Below are positions 7,424 to 16,012 of a stretch of 36,849 bases of DNA, in pieces. The notes beneath the pieces were generated by a model, which saw only the letters and a list, made by a program, of their open reading frames with translations, made no database searches and had not been told where the DNA came from. This DNA comes from Thiofilum sp039797965 (GTDB lineage Bacteria > Pseudomonadota > Gammaproteobacteria > Thiotrichales > Thiotrichaceae), in NCBI GenBank assembly GCA_039797965.1, contig JBDKGX010000017.1:1-36849 (forward strand). Reading direction: 5' to 3'. A program made the translations under genes and the position numbers. Position 1 is the first letter of the stretch. Every line of letters begins with the position of its first letter.

Positions 7424-8485
7424 TTAGCGTTGCAACGAGCGATTAGAGTAAGTCATAGCTATACGCTGATGGCTAGCAGGCATAGTATGAATAATTTGCA
7501 CTAAATCGGCTGCTCGATGACGCGGTAAAATAATACGATTAGAGTACTCTGGTGTAGTAATTCCTAAACGAAAATAAGGGTTTAGTTCTGTCAGAGTACT
7601 GGCAGGTAGACCTGCCTGCAAAGCGGCTTGGCGCAGATCAATGGGCTTATCAATCCGCATTTGAGCTAGTAATGGCGCATTAGGCACGTAGGGTAAACGA
7701 ATGCCATAGCGTTCTGGGTGGCTAATAATTTCTTTAAAGGCAAGCAAGCGAGGCACATATTCCGCCGTTTCTTTAGGTAAAGCCAAATTCCAATAACTAA
7801 TCCGTTGTCCTACACGTCTTAAAGGCCCTGTTGCCATATGGATACGATTGGGGCCTGCATTATACGCAGCCAGTGTTAGCATCCAATCGCCTTTAAACTC
7901 ACGATTTAACGATTGTAGGTAGTTGAGTGCAGCCCCCGTAGAGGCAAATGAATCTAAACGCCCATCATAAGCTTGATTACGAATCAGCCCATAGGTATTA
8001 CCCGTTTGTGGCATGAATTGCCAAAGTCCTGCAGCACCTGCTCGTGAAGCGGCAGCAGGAGTAAAACCACTTTCTACTAAAGGTAGTAAGGCAATCTCAG
8101 CAGGAATGCCGCGTCTCTCTACCTCTTCAATAATCACATGTAAGTACTGGCTAGCTTGTAGTACGAGTTGATTCAATGCGCTAGGACTAGCCGTATATTG
8201 CCGAATAAAAGGTTGCACACGAGGATTCAGAGCATGATCACCTAATTGATAATGCTGGTTAATCCTTTGCCAAATTGATGGGCTTTGAGTAGGGGCAGTT
8301 TCGATAAACCTTGGGGGATTCAAACCAAAATTAGGCTGAGTATTTTGAAAACTAGCCGGCTGCAAACGAAGTGCTTGATCTTGATATGGAAATCGAGGGG
8401 GTGGATAGTCGTAAGCATAACTAGTCGCACTGCCCACTAGACCCAGTAGTGTGCTGACTATAAAGGTATAACGACGCATGGTCAT
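7424..8485 (-). CDS. mltD: Lytic murein transglycosylase, MltD-like
   Basis: A 353-residue exported enzyme that cleaves peptidoglycan glycan strands, releasing 1,6-anhydromuropeptides. A signal peptide (MTMRRYTFIVSTLLGLVGSATSYA) is followed by the SLT domain, about residues 112-235: ALLPLVESGFTP carries the catalytic Glu in ESGF, then AGAAGLWQFMPQTGNTYGL, and TLAAYNAGPNRI closes the fold. The C-terminus (about 275-345) resembles a single weak LysM-like wall-binding region, whereas E. coli MltD has two LysM repeats and is longer. No lipobox cysteine is present, so it is probably soluble in the periplasm. The start at 8485 has GGAG seven bases upstream. Position opposite yafS/rnhA/dnaQ matches the arrangement seen in enterobacteria. 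Confidence 0.88.
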   Translation of the reverse strand: MTMRRYTFIVSTLLGLVGSATSYAYDYPPPRFPYQDQALRLQPASFQNTQPNFGLNPPRFIETAPTQSPSIWQRINQHYQLGDHALNPRVQPFIRQYTASPSALNQLVLQASQYLHVIIEEVERRGIPAEIALLPLVESGFTPAAASRAGAAGLWQFMPQTGNTYGLIRNQAYDGRLDSFASTGAALNYLQSLNREFKGDWMLTLAAYNAGPNRIHMATGPLRRVGQRISYWNLALPKETAEYVPRLLAFKEIISHPERYGIRLPYVPNAPLLAQMRIDKPIDLRQAALQAGLPASTLTELNPYFRLGITTPEYSNRIILPRHRAADLVQIIHTMPASHQRIAMTYSNRSLQR

Positions 8486-8748
8486 GTCTTAACTCCAGAT
8501 TATTATTATTATGAGTAAGGGAGTGATCTTTTAAGTACTCCAAGTACTTTATCTGAGCAGATCGTGAATACTTACCAATGGGAGCAAAGATGCATACGGT
8601 AAAAAGTCCTGATATGCTCTAGCGGTTTTTCAGGCTTTGCCCTAGCCTAAAGGGCTGAGTTAACCTACTTATCCGCTTACAGGTATTATTGATTAAATTT
8701 TATTGTAATTAATTTAATAGCTACCTGACTATAAGTGCTAATGGATTC
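8486..8748. other. Divergent intergenic region between mltD-like and yafS-like genes
   Basis: This 263-base gap must hold promoters for both directions. It contains two AGTACT palindromes nine bases apart (8534-8539 and 8543-8548) and AT-rich DNA from 8685 to 8725. I cannot assign a specific promoter with confidence. Confidence 0.5.
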
Positions 8749-9543
8749 ATGAACAAGCAAAAACCGTTAAATGACATAGCGCTAACATCTACCACAGGTC
8801 AATTATCACCAACGGTACTGCAACATTGGTATGACTCTTATCGAGGTCAAGCCACTCTACAACAATTGCTTATACCCATTCAGCGCATGACCGCCGATGT
8901 GTTTGGATATTACGCATTAGAGCTAGGTTTACTTGCGCCTCATCAAACCTTTTTAGCGGAGTCACGGATTAGTCACCATATCCTTTTAGGTCGTCCTGAT
9001 TTAGCTTCGCCTTTTATTGACTTAATGAGTACTTGGGAGGCTTTGCCTTTTGAGTTTGGTACATTAGATTTAGTATTAAGTACTCATAGCCTAGAGCTAA
9101 GTCCTGATCCCAAAGCAGTATTAGCGGAAATAGAACGAGTACTTATGCCAGAAGGACATTGTATTTTAATTGGTTTTAATCCATTCAGCGGTTTGGGGCT
9201 AACTCAATGGGCAAAAACCTTGACGCAATATACCTTCCCACACCCTTGGCAGATTGAGGGGTGGCTGGCTGATTTAGGGCTTGAAGTACTTGAGACTAAA
9301 TTTCTAAGCTATCGACCCGATTGGGGGGGGATGCGATTTTGGCATTATACTCGCTGGTGGGAGCGCTCATGCCAACGCCTTAATATACCTTTTAGCAATC
9401 TCTATATTATTCACGCGTGTAAAAAAGTCACGCCCCTGATTCCTACTAGTGCTAAGCGTAAATGGTGGAAGCCTACCGTACTTAAACCGATTAATGATAT
9501 CGCGGTAGGTAAAACCCCTAATCCTTTAAAGAGTAAATTATGA
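8749..9543 (+). CDS. SAM-dependent methyltransferase, YafS-like
   Basis: A 264-residue class I methyltransferase-like protein. The Rossmann-type core is recognisable at about residues 55-145: ALELGLLAP corresponds to motif I but lacks the usual glycine-rich GxGxG, while FGTLDLVLSTHSLELSPDPK and EIERVLMPEGHCILIGFNPFSG match the Methyltransf_11 pattern. The C-terminal third (RFWHYTRWWERSCQRLNIP) is YafS-like. The substrate is unknown. It precedes rnhA with an ATGA overlap, and rnhA is followed at once by dnaQ; the same yafS–rnhA–dnaQ order occurs in E. coli, which supports the assignment. The degenerate motif I leaves open whether SAM binding is normal. Confidence 0.82.
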   Translation: MNKQKPLNDIALTSTTGQLSPTVLQHWYDSYRGQATLQQLLIPIQRMTADVFGYYALELGLLAPHQTFLAESRISHHILLGRPDLASPFIDLMSTWEALPFEFGTLDLVLSTHSLELSPDPKAVLAEIERVLMPEGHCILIGFNPFSGLGLTQWAKTLTQYTFPHPWQIEGWLADLGLEVLETKFLSYRPDWGGMRFWHYTRWWERSCQRLNIPFSNLYIIHACKKVTPLIPTSAKRKWWKPTVLKPINDIAVGKTPNPLKSKL

Positions 9544-9989
9544 CTGAAAGTACTCGTCCTCTAGTACAGGCTTTTACTGATGGAGCCTGTCGTGGCAATC
9601 CGGGTAAGGGCGGTTGGGGCGCGCTATTACGCTTTGGTGAGCATGAAAAAGAGTTGTATGGTTATCAAGCCGAATGCACTAATAATCAAATGGAGCTGAT
9701 GGCAGCTATTCAAGCATTAGAGGCTTTGAAGCGCCCTTGTAAAGTCATTCTCACCACTGACTCACAATATGTACGCCAAGGTATCACGGAGTGGATTGAG
9801 GGCTGGAAACGTAAAGGTTGGCGCAATTCCAAAGGTGAGGCAGTCAAAAACAAAGAGTTATGGCAACGTTTAGAACAAGCCACGCAAGCCCATGAAGTTG
9901 ATTGGCGTTGGGTGAAAGGGCATAGCGGTCACCCTGATAATGAGCGCGTCGACCAGCTAGCTAATCGTGCGATTGATGAAGGAGTTTAA
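9540..9989 (+). CDS. rnhA: Ribonuclease HI
   Basis: It degrades the RNA strand of RNA:DNA hybrids, removing R-loops and primer remnants. The 149-residue protein has the full catalytic set: D14 (TDGACRGN), E52 (NNQMEL), D74 (TTDSQYV), H128 (KGHSGH) and D138, aligning with D10/E48/D70/H124/D134 of E. coli. The basic handle (GWKRKGWRNSKGEAVKN, about 88-104) is present, as in other bacterial type 1 enzymes with substrate-handle helices. The start overlaps the upstream methyltransferase stop, and its own 3' end supplies the ribosome-binding site of dnaQ. Confidence 0.97.
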   Translation: MTESTRPLVQAFTDGACRGNPGKGGWGALLRFGEHEKELYGYQAECTNNQMELMAAIQALEALKRPCKVILTTDSQYVRQGITEWIEGWKRKGWRNSKGEAVKNKELWQRLEQATQAHEVDWRWVKGHSGHPDNERVDQLANRAIDEGV

Positions 9990-9990
9990 T

Positions 9991-10692
9991 ATGCGGCAAT
10001 TAATTCTTGATACTGAAACGACCGGACTTGACCCACAACAAGGGCATCGGCTGATTGAGATTGGCTGTATTGAATTGATTGATCGCCAAGTCACTGGTAA
10101 CAACTTTCATTTTTATATCAATCCTGATCGTGAAGTAGAAGAGGAAGCCATTCAAGTACATGGGATTACCAATGAGTTTTTACAGGATAAACCACGCTTT
10201 CCTGAGATAGCGAATGATTTAGTGGAGTACTTAAAGGGGGCGGAATTAATTATTCATAATGCACCCTTTGATGTGGGCTTTATTGAAAATGAGTTGAAGT
10301 TAGTGGAGCACTCCACGACGCGTTTAAAAGATATTTGTACTATCACCGATACCTTAGTAATGGCACGCGATAGGTTTCCCGGTCAGCGAAATAGTTTGGA
10401 TGCGTTATGCAAACGTTATGAAATCGATAATTCAGATCGGCATTTTCATGGAGCCTTACTCGATGCGCGAATTCTAGCGGATGTCTATTTAACCATGACT
10501 GGTGGGCAGGTCAGTATGATCTTAGAAACTACTTTGGATTCTTGGGGGGGCGCTGCGGGAGGCAAAGGCTTGAGCCATTTAGATCTAAGTCAGTTGCAAG
10601 TGATACGTGCTAATGAGGATGAATTAGCCGCCCATCAAGAGCGTATTGCTGCTATTACTAAGGCGTCGGGTAAGTGTTTGTGGGTGGCTTAG
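9991..10692 (+). CDS. dnaQ: DNA polymerase III epsilon subunit (3'-5' proofreading exonuclease)
   Basis: The proofreading subunit of the replicative polymerase core. From the ATG at 9991 the protein has 233 residues; GGAG sits six bases upstream, and the next in-frame upstream ATG (9967) lies inside rnhA. Exonuclease motifs are intact: DTETTG (D7, E9), NAPFDVGF, and HFHGALLDARILADVYL (the H..4..D motif). GGQVSMIL matches the clamp-binding QxSM-type motif of E. coli epsilon, and the C-terminal tail is the polymerase-binding part. The stop TAG is immediately followed by the ATG of the hydroxylase gene with no gap, which suggests co-transcription of a housekeeping replication gene with two oxidoreductase-type genes. 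Confidence 0.96.
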   Translation: MRQLILDTETTGLDPQQGHRLIEIGCIELIDRQVTGNNFHFYINPDREVEEEAIQVHGITNEFLQDKPRFPEIANDLVEYLKGAELIIHNAPFDVGFIENELKLVEHSTTRLKDICTITDTLVMARDRFPGQRNSLDALCKRYEIDNSDRHFHGALLDARILADVYLTMTGGQVSMILETTLDSWGGAAGGKGLSHLDLSQLQVIRANEDELAAHQERIAAITKASGKCLWVA

Positions 10693-11367
10693 ATGTTATT
10701 ACTCATTAAACAAGTACTGGATCAACGCCAATTAGTTGAAGTACAAACTTTACTAAAAAATGCTGAATTTATAGATGGTAAATTATCAGCAGGGCAAGAG
10801 GCTTCCGCCGTCAAATATAATCAAGAACTCTCTCCTCAAAGCCCTTTACATCGGCGTTTAAATGCGGTGGTAATGGGGGCATTAGTCCAAAATCAACAGT
10901 ATCAACAGGCTGTATTACCCTTACGTGTTGCCACGGCATTTTATGCTCGTTATGAAGTGGGAATGGGGTATGGTTTTCATGTCGATGATCCGGTGATGGG
11001 ACCCATGGCGGGGCGCTATCGTAGCGATGTATCGACCACCGTATTTTTAAATGATGGGTCTAACTATGAGGGAGGCGAATTAGTTATTCAAACCAGCTTT
11101 GGTGAACAACGTATTAAAGGTAATGCGGGGGATGCCGTGGTTTATCCTTCGAGTAGTTGGCATAAAGTGGCAGACATTCAATCAGGTACTCGACTAGTAG
11201 CCGTTACATGGGCACAGAGTATGGTTAAAGACCCCAATCAGCGCGAGTTGCTGTATCAATTGGCTCAAGCACGCCAAGGCTTATTGGAAAAATTGCCGCA
11301 ATCAGAAGAAACCGCTAAGGTAAGCACCGTTTATGCTAATTTAGTACGCCAATGGAGCGAAGTATAA
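10693..11367 (+). CDS. PKHD-type Fe(II)/2-oxoglutarate dioxygenase (YbiX/PiuC family)
   Basis: A 224-residue protein with the YbiX/PiuC layout. The iron ligands are visible as HxD in FHVDDPVM and the distal His in SSWHKVADI; the Arg in GTRLVAVTW should hold 2-oxoglutarate. The DSBH core spans about residues 75-180, followed by a helical C-terminal region. Family members are often linked to iron uptake and siderophore receptors, but no TonB receptor is near here, and the substrate is unknown. The gene abuts dnaQ directly and overlaps the next gene by one base (TAATG). It therefore appears to be part of the dnaQ transcript. Confidence 0.93.
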   Translation: MLLLIKQVLDQRQLVEVQTLLKNAEFIDGKLSAGQEASAVKYNQELSPQSPLHRRLNAVVMGALVQNQQYQQAVLPLRVATAFYARYEVGMGYGFHVDDPVMGPMAGRYRSDVSTTVFLNDGSNYEGGELVIQTSFGEQRIKGNAGDAVVYPSSSWHKVADIQSGTRLVAVTWAQSMVKDPNQRELLYQLAQARQGLLEKLPQSEETAKVSTVYANLVRQWSEV

Positions 11368-11990
11368 TGAGTACTTTTATGCAAGCCATGGATTTTCGCC
11401 ATGCCTGTAAAAAATTTGATACCAATAAAAAAATTCCAGCCGAGCAGTTTGAACAGATTTTAGAATTTGGACGTAAGTCGCCATCCTCCTTTGGACAAGA
11501 GCACTGGAAATTTTTAGTGATTCAAACTCCAGAGTTGCGCGAGCAAGTACGCGCCGCCTGTTGGGGACAACCGCAAATTACTGAAAGTAGTCATGTGGTG
11601 GTGATCTTAGCCAAGATTACAGATGTTGAGCCTTATAACGATTACATGGTGACTCTATTTAAGCGTCGTGGTTTGCCACAAGAGGCCTTTGATGCTTACC
11701 TGCAGCGCTATGCAGCACATATGACTAATGAAATTCATCCCATCATGAGTACTTTCGCGTGGAGTTCTAAGCAATGTTATCTTGCTATGGCGAATATGAT
11801 GACAGGAGCCGCTTCATTAGGGATTGATTCTTGCCCTTTAGAAGGGTTTGGTAAAAAAGATTTAGAACAAGTACTTCAAATTGATACGAAGCGCTATGGT
11901 GTTGCCGTAGTGACTGCTTTTGGTTATCGGGCGGGTGAGCAAACTAAACAGCTACGTTTGCCATTAGATCAAGTCGTGGAGTATCGCTAA
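11367..11990 (+). CDS. Nitroreductase family protein (NfsB-like, FMN/NAD(P)H oxidoreductase)
   Basis: A 207-residue flavoprotein-type enzyme. The N-terminal FMN-phosphate region (FRHACKKFDTNKKI, SPSSFGQEHWKF) and the C-terminal VVTAFGYRAGEQTKQLRLP match the NfsB/NAD(P)H-dependent oxidoreductase subfamily. Such dimers transfer two electrons from NAD(P)H to nitro compounds, quinones or related substrates; the natural substrate cannot be read from sequence. The start at 11367 overlaps the hydroxylase stop; a frame-compatible ATG at 11352 would add five residues but loses the usual MSTFMQAMDFR start. It is the last gene of the run, followed by a hairpin. Confidence 0.9.
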   Translation: MSTFMQAMDFRHACKKFDTNKKIPAEQFEQILEFGRKSPSSFGQEHWKFLVIQTPELREQVRAACWGQPQITESSHVVVILAKITDVEPYNDYMVTLFKRRGLPQEAFDAYLQRYAAHMTNEIHPIMSTFAWSSKQCYLAMANMMTGAASLGIDSCPLEGFGKKDLEQVLQIDTKRYGVAVVTAFGYRAGEQTKQLRLPLDQVVEYR

Positions 11991-11996
11991 GAGATA

Positions 11997-12027
11997 AGAG
12001 GTTGTCACTAGATCAGTGGCAACCTCT
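11997..12027 (+). terminator. Intergenic hairpin, probable (bidirectional) terminator
   Basis: AGAGGTTGTCACT (11997-12009) and AGTGGCAACCTCT (12015-12027) form a 13-bp stem with one G·T wobble and loop AGATC. It lies between the converging nitroreductase and YeaQ-type genes. The following T-run is weak (GCTTTGAT), so efficiency is uncertain. Confidence 0.65.
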
Positions 12028-12044
12028 GCTTTGATGGAGTGTAG

Positions 12045-12317
12045 TTACACTCGCTTGATGAGCTTGATCACTAATAAGGCAATAATTGCACCAATAGTTG
12101 ACCAAATGAGGGTAATAGCCCATTCAGGTAAACCGCTCAGACCGGGGATTCCAACTGTAACCACGTTACCGATTAAGCTTGCTACTACAGCGCCCACAAT
12201 ACCGATTACGATATTACCGATGAGACCAAACCCACCACCACTGACAATATTACCGGCTAACCAACCCGCTACTGCACCGATAGCTAGCATAATAATAATA
12301 GTACTGATTGCTTCCAT
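12045..12317 (-). CDS. GlsB/YeaQ/YmgE family membrane protein
   Basis: A 90-residue, very hydrophobic protein with three predicted membrane helices (about 3-20, 28-48 and 65-86) rich in Gly/Ala/Ile, as in the transglycosylase-associated (YeaQ/YmgE/GlsB) family. Typical features are IGAVAGWLAGNIVSGGGFGLIGNIVIGIVGA and a basic C-terminus KLIKRV, divided here by the GIPGLSGLPEW loop. The role is unclear; members are often stress-induced. The start at 12317 has GGAG at good spacing; frame-open sequence upstream to 12371 has no matching signal. Confidence 0.9.
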   Translation of the reverse strand: MEAISTIIIMLAIGAVAGWLAGNIVSGGGFGLIGNIVIGIVGAVVASLIGNVVTVGIPGLSGLPEWAITLIWSTIGAIIALLVIKLIKRV

Positions 12318-12601
12318 TACAGTTCTCCTAAAATTCATTATTAAAATCAGTAGTGAGGGGAAGTTCACCACTGAGTATGTCCCTTTACCGATAAACCCTA
12401 TAGGTGTAGGGGAAGTCCATCCCTTCCAAATGTATAGACCATAACGTAAAGTTAGAGGGCTTTTATTTGCAATAATTTGGATGCCCTAAGCATTAATGGC
12501 ATGCTGCTTTAGTACATTAACAAAAAGTATAGCTGGATAAGTTTATCTGACCATCCGTTTTATAACCGCTACTTCATTCTCTATTATGAACCATTACTAT
12601 A

Positions 12602-13549
12602 ATGACGCTAAATGTTATGCAGAGTATGTTTAAAATTGGGCTAAGCCTATTATTAGTACTAATAAGTATGACAGCCACGGCTCAATTGCCCACGTTGACT
12701 TATTTACACAGTATTGCTTTACCCGCCACCGAAATTAATGGAGAAGTGGTCAGTGAGCTGTCTGATTTAGCTTGGGATGAAGACGAGCAAGTACTTTACA
12801 CCGTGTCTGATAACGGGCGTTTGTTTCAATTTCAAGCGAATATTGCTAACGACCGTATTAACACCATGATACCCATAGGTAGTTACACACTGCTCAATCA
12901 AAAAGGTAAAAAATTGGATTGGCGTGATGCAGAGGGGGTTGATGCTTTATATACCACTAATGGAGTGAAGGGAGACACTGAGCTTGTCATTTCTTTAGAA
13001 GGTATACCACGGGTTGGACGTTTTAATACTCAAGGGCGTTTAATAGCGGAGTATTCTTTACCCAAAGCACTACAAGAGCCTAAACATTATCGAACACGTA
13101 ATAATATGTTGGAGTCGGTAACATGGCATCCTAAGTGGGGTTATATTACCGCGCCCGAATTGCCTTTAAAAAAACAACCTGTGACGACTCACACCGTATA
13201 CAGTCGTACTAAACAATGGTCGTTTTCTGCCTATCCTGCCAAAAATAGTTCTATCACGGCATTACAAACTTTGCCTAATGGCAATTTGTTAATACTAGAG
13301 CGAGCGTGGTCGGGGGTGATGAACCCCTTAGTGATTAGTCTGCGTTATTTAGATTTTGGGCAATGTAATAAGGAGGGGCACTGTAATATTGAAAATTTAA
13401 GTGTTCTCTCTAGTTTGTTCTTAGTAGATAATTTCGAGGGCTTGACCCATGTACGCGATAATCTATATTTGATGGTGAGTGACGACGGTCACAGTTCATT
13501 ACAGCGCACTTTATTAACCCTATTTCGTTTGGAGTTACCCATACCATGA
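12602..13549 (+). CDS. Secreted esterase-like (phytase-like) domain protein
   Basis: A 315-residue protein with a signal peptide (about residues 1-28, ending TATAQ) followed by one domain of the esterase-like activity of phytase family (PF13449 by resemblance). Visible motifs are ELSDLAWDEDEQVLYTVSDNGRLFQF near the start, WRDAEGVDAL, and VDNFEGLTHVRDNLYLMVSDDGHSS near the end, where acidic residues of the beta-propeller meet. The biochemical substrate is unclear, and such proteins may be periplasmic phosphoesterases. In-frame ATGs at 12602, 12617 and 12626 are all possible; none has a strong ribosome-binding site. The stop overlaps the DegS-like gene (ATGA), so the two exported proteins are translated together. 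Confidence 0.82.
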   Translation: MTLNVMQSMFKIGLSLLLVLISMTATAQLPTLTYLHSIALPATEINGEVVSELSDLAWDEDEQVLYTVSDNGRLFQFQANIANDRINTMIPIGSYTLLNQKGKKLDWRDAEGVDALYTTNGVKGDTELVISLEGIPRVGRFNTQGRLIAEYSLPKALQEPKHYRTRNNMLESVTWHPKWGYITAPELPLKKQPVTTHTVYSRTKQWSFSAYPAKNSSITALQTLPNGNLLILERAWSGVMNPLVISLRYLDFGQCNKEGHCNIENLSVLSSLFLVDNFEGLTHVRDNLYLMVSDDGHSSLQRTLLTLFRLELPIP

Positions 13550-14664
13550 TCTCTATTAAGATTCCGCCTGTTTTACTACGACTGGTAGGGGGCGCTATTG
13601 TTATGTGGGTGATTGCAATGGTGTGGATGGCTTGGACTAAAGATGTCCATAGCGAAGGGGTACGTACCGTTACAGAGCGTGGTGCATTGACTGCCGATGA
13701 GCAAAATACGATTGACGTGTTTGAGCGTAATAGTCCAGCCGTGGTGTATATCACTACCACACAGAAAGTACTTAATCCGTGGACACGTAATGTAAATGAA
13801 GTGCCCAGCGGTACAGGAACAGGGTTTTTATGGGACGACAAAGGTCATATCGTCACTAATTACCATGTAGTAGAAGGTTACAATAGTGCCAAGGTGCGTA
13901 TGTCTGACCAACGTTTATATGATGCGACCGTGGTAGGTGCAAGCCCTGAGCACGATTTAGCCGTATTACGTTTGACGGACTTAAAAGATTTACCTAAACC
14001 TGTACAAGTAGGTACTAGCCATGATCTACGGGTTGGGCAAAAAGTGATGGCGATTGGAAATCCTTTTGGCTTAGATCACACCTTAACCTCTGGTATTGTA
14101 TCGGCTTTAGGACGGAGCATTGATGGTGATAATAACCAGCTAGATGATCTAATCCAAACCGATGCTGCGATTAATCCGGGTAATTCTGGGGGGCCTGTAT
14201 TGGATAGTGCAGGGCGAGTAGTAGGGGTCAGTGTAGCCATTTATAGCCCTTCAGGGGCATCAGCAGGTATTGGCTTTGCAATTCCAGTCGATACTGTGAA
14301 TCGAGTGATTCCGCAACTTGTTCGTTCGGGGCATTACGAGCGCCCGATTTTAGGTATTAGTATGAAGGATGAGGTGAATGCAGCAGTCATGCGGCGTTTG
14401 GGCGTGAAGGGTGTTTTGGTACTACAAGTTACACCTAAATCTCCTGCTGAAGAGGCAGGTATTATGGGTACACAATTACGTAATGATGGGGAGTTAATGT
14501 TAGGTGACATTATTCAAGCGATTGATGGTAAGCCTGTGACCAAAGTCGCTGATGTCTCTAAAGTACTCGATACTTATAAACGGGGTGACACCGTAAAAGT
14601 GAAGCTATTGCGTGATGGTACAGAACCCCTAGAAGTACAAGTCAAACTGACTCAAACGCGCTAA
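13546..14664 (+). CDS. Membrane-anchored trypsin-like serine protease, DegS/HtrA family
   Basis: A 372-residue protease with an N-terminal membrane anchor (about 8-30), a chymotrypsin-like domain (about 55-245) and one PDZ domain (about 255-365). The catalytic triad is H107 (VTNYHVV), D137 (EHDLAVL) and S214 (GNSGGP). A single PDZ and an anchor match DegS/AlgW, which cut anti-sigma factors during envelope stress, although the sequence SGTGTGFLWDDKGHIVTNYHVVEG is also shared by other anchored HtrA proteases. No rseA/rpoE genes are in the window. Start overlaps the upstream secreted protein. I assign HtrA/DegS-like firmly, but not the regulatory role. Confidence 0.93.
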   Translation: MISIKIPPVLLRLVGGAIVMWVIAMVWMAWTKDVHSEGVRTVTERGALTADEQNTIDVFERNSPAVVYITTTQKVLNPWTRNVNEVPSGTGTGFLWDDKGHIVTNYHVVEGYNSAKVRMSDQRLYDATVVGASPEHDLAVLRLTDLKDLPKPVQVGTSHDLRVGQKVMAIGNPFGLDHTLTSGIVSALGRSIDGDNNQLDDLIQTDAAINPGNSGGPVLDSAGRVVGVSVAIYSPSGASAGIGFAIPVDTVNRVIPQLVRSGHYERPILGISMKDEVNAAVMRRLGVKGVLVLQVTPKSPAEEAGIMGTQLRNDGELMLGDIIQAIDGKPVTKVADVSKVLDTYKRGDTVKVKLLRDGTEPLEVQVKLTQTR

Positions 14665-14680
14665 GGTACTTTCACCGCTG

Positions 14681-14719
14681 AGTTTATTTAGAGCTACTTT
14701 ATGTCAGTAGCTCTAAACT
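14681..14719. terminator. Convergent-gene hairpin, probable bidirectional terminator
   Basis: TAGAGCTACT (14689-14698) pairs perfectly with AGTAGCTCTA (14706-14715) around TTATGTC; AGTTTA at the base can extend the stem with a two-base bulge. It lies between the protease and phosphatase genes, which point at each other. T-runs on both sides are interrupted. Confidence 0.6.
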
Positions 14720-14732
14720 GAATTATATTTAT

Positions 14733-15401
14733 TTAATCTAGTCCACGATCATGCAAATCCATAATAGGCCATTGTTTAGCTTTCGCTACAGCCATCAGTT
14801 TAGGGTCAGGGTTTACTACGATGGGATGATCTACCATTTCTAATAGGGGTAAATCATTATGCGAATCACTATAAAAATAACTACCTGCTAACGATTCAGT
14901 CTGGGACTCTAACCATTGATTCAAGCGTGTAACCTTGCCGCCTTGGAAAGAGGCAATGCCCTCGACTTGATTCGTATAGCGCCCATTGACTCGCTTAGGT
15001 TCAGTGGCGATCAGATGCTCAATCCCGAAGGCATGGGCAATAGGACGAGTCACAAAACTATTAGTGGCGGTAATAATCATTAAAGTATGCCCTTGATCTT
15101 TATGTCTACTCACCAGATCAATCGCTTTTTGACTCATTTTAGGTTGAATAACGGTAGCCATAAATTCAGCATGCAGTTGATTTAAAGTAGCATCATCCTG
15201 TTGACTCAGTGGTGTTAAGGAAAAAGCAGCAAATTCATAAATATTAAGAGTGCCCGCTTTATATTGTTCGTAAAACTCTAGATTTTTAGCCGTGTAAGAC
15301 GGACCATCCACTAAGCCTTTACGTACTAAAAATTGTCCCCATTCAAAATCACTATCACCATCTAATAACGTATTATCCAAATCAAATAATGCCAAAGTCA
15401 T
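14733..15401 (-). CDS. HAD-superfamily IB phosphatase (SerB-like)
   Basis: A 222-residue hydrolase of the HAD-IB group related to phosphoserine phosphatase. Motif I is FDLDNTLLDGDSD, with the nucleophile D7 and D9; motif II is ITATNSFVT; motif III/IV is SDSHNDLPLLEMVDHPIVVNPDP. It contains WGQFL and a helical cap segment of the sort found in bacterial HAD-IB proteins. The substrate may be phosphoserine or another small phosphate ester; the sequence does not decide. The frame is open to 15437, but MTLALFDLD at 15401 is the usual beginning and has AGGA nine bases upstream. It is divergent from rppH, with about 110 bases between. Confidence 0.88.
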   Translation of the reverse strand: MTLALFDLDNTLLDGDSDFEWGQFLVRKGLVDGPSYTAKNLEFYEQYKAGTLNIYEFAAFSLTPLSQQDDATLNQLHAEFMATVIQPKMSQKAIDLVSRHKDQGHTLMIITATNSFVTRPIAHAFGIEHLIATEPKRVNGRYTNQVEGIASFQGGKVTRLNQWLESQTESLAGSYFYSDSHNDLPLLEMVDHPIVVNPDPKLMAVAKAKQWPIMDLHDRGLD

Positions 15402-15510
15402 GGTGCTTATCCTATTGTGCTGATCAAAGTGTGGCATTGTAACGGGTTAAAATTGCCGAATCATGGTGAATATGAAAGAATCTTATTAAACATTTTTTAG
15501 GAGTGATGTC

Positions 15511-16005
15511 GTGATTGATGAGGATGGTTTTCGTGCCAATGTGGGCATTATCCTCTGTAATTGCGACGGCAAAGTGTTTTGGGGTAAGCGTTTTGGACAA
15601 GACTCCTGGCAATTCCCCCAAGGTGGCATTGATCGTGGTGAGACGCCTTTGCAAGCTATGTTTCGTGAGCTTTTTGAAGAAACAGGGTTGCAAGCTGATC
15701 AGGTGGAAGTTATTGGACAAACACGTGGTTGGTTGCGTTATCGTATCCCCCATTACATGATTCGCCGTCGTGCGAGACCGCTGTGCATCGGTCAAAAACA
15801 ACGCTGGTTTTTAGTCCGCATGCTCTGTCGAGATAAAGAGGTAAACCTATCGGCGTGCTCCCATCCTGAGTTTGATCATTGGGAGTGGGTAGATTATTGG
15901 GCGCCAGCGCGAAATGTGGTGTTTTTTAAGCGCCGAGTGTATCAACGCGCTTTATATGAATTAGCACCGTATTTAGAGTCGCCTGCTATGGTAGATGGGT
16001 ATTAA
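15511..16005 (+). CDS. rppH: RNA pyrophosphohydrolase RppH
   Basis: It removes pyrophosphate from the 5' end of triphosphorylated mRNAs, starting RNase E-dependent decay; rne is in this same window. The 164-residue protein has the Nudix box G38-x5-E44-x7-REL(F)EE-x-G at residues 38-59 (GGIDRGETPLQAMFRELFEETG), and the RppH-specific start MIDEDGFRANVGI, plus DSWQFPQGG and the C-terminal FKRRVYQRAL. The start codon is GTG, with AGGAG at good spacing; the first residues match the E. coli protein closely, so no longer form is needed. Confidence 0.96.
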   Translation: MIDEDGFRANVGIILCNCDGKVFWGKRFGQDSWQFPQGGIDRGETPLQAMFRELFEETGLQADQVEVIGQTRGWLRYRIPHYMIRRRARPLCIGQKQRWFLVRMLCRDKEVNLSACSHPEFDHWEWVDYWAPARNVVFFKRRVYQRALYELAPYLESPAMVDGY

Positions 16006-16012
16006 GAGATAG

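Noticed and set aside
12016..12444. Plus-strand open frame over the YeaQ-type gene
   Set aside because: It is the antisense of a Gly/Ile-rich membrane protein and shows the expected Pro/Ile/Thr-rich shadow composition.
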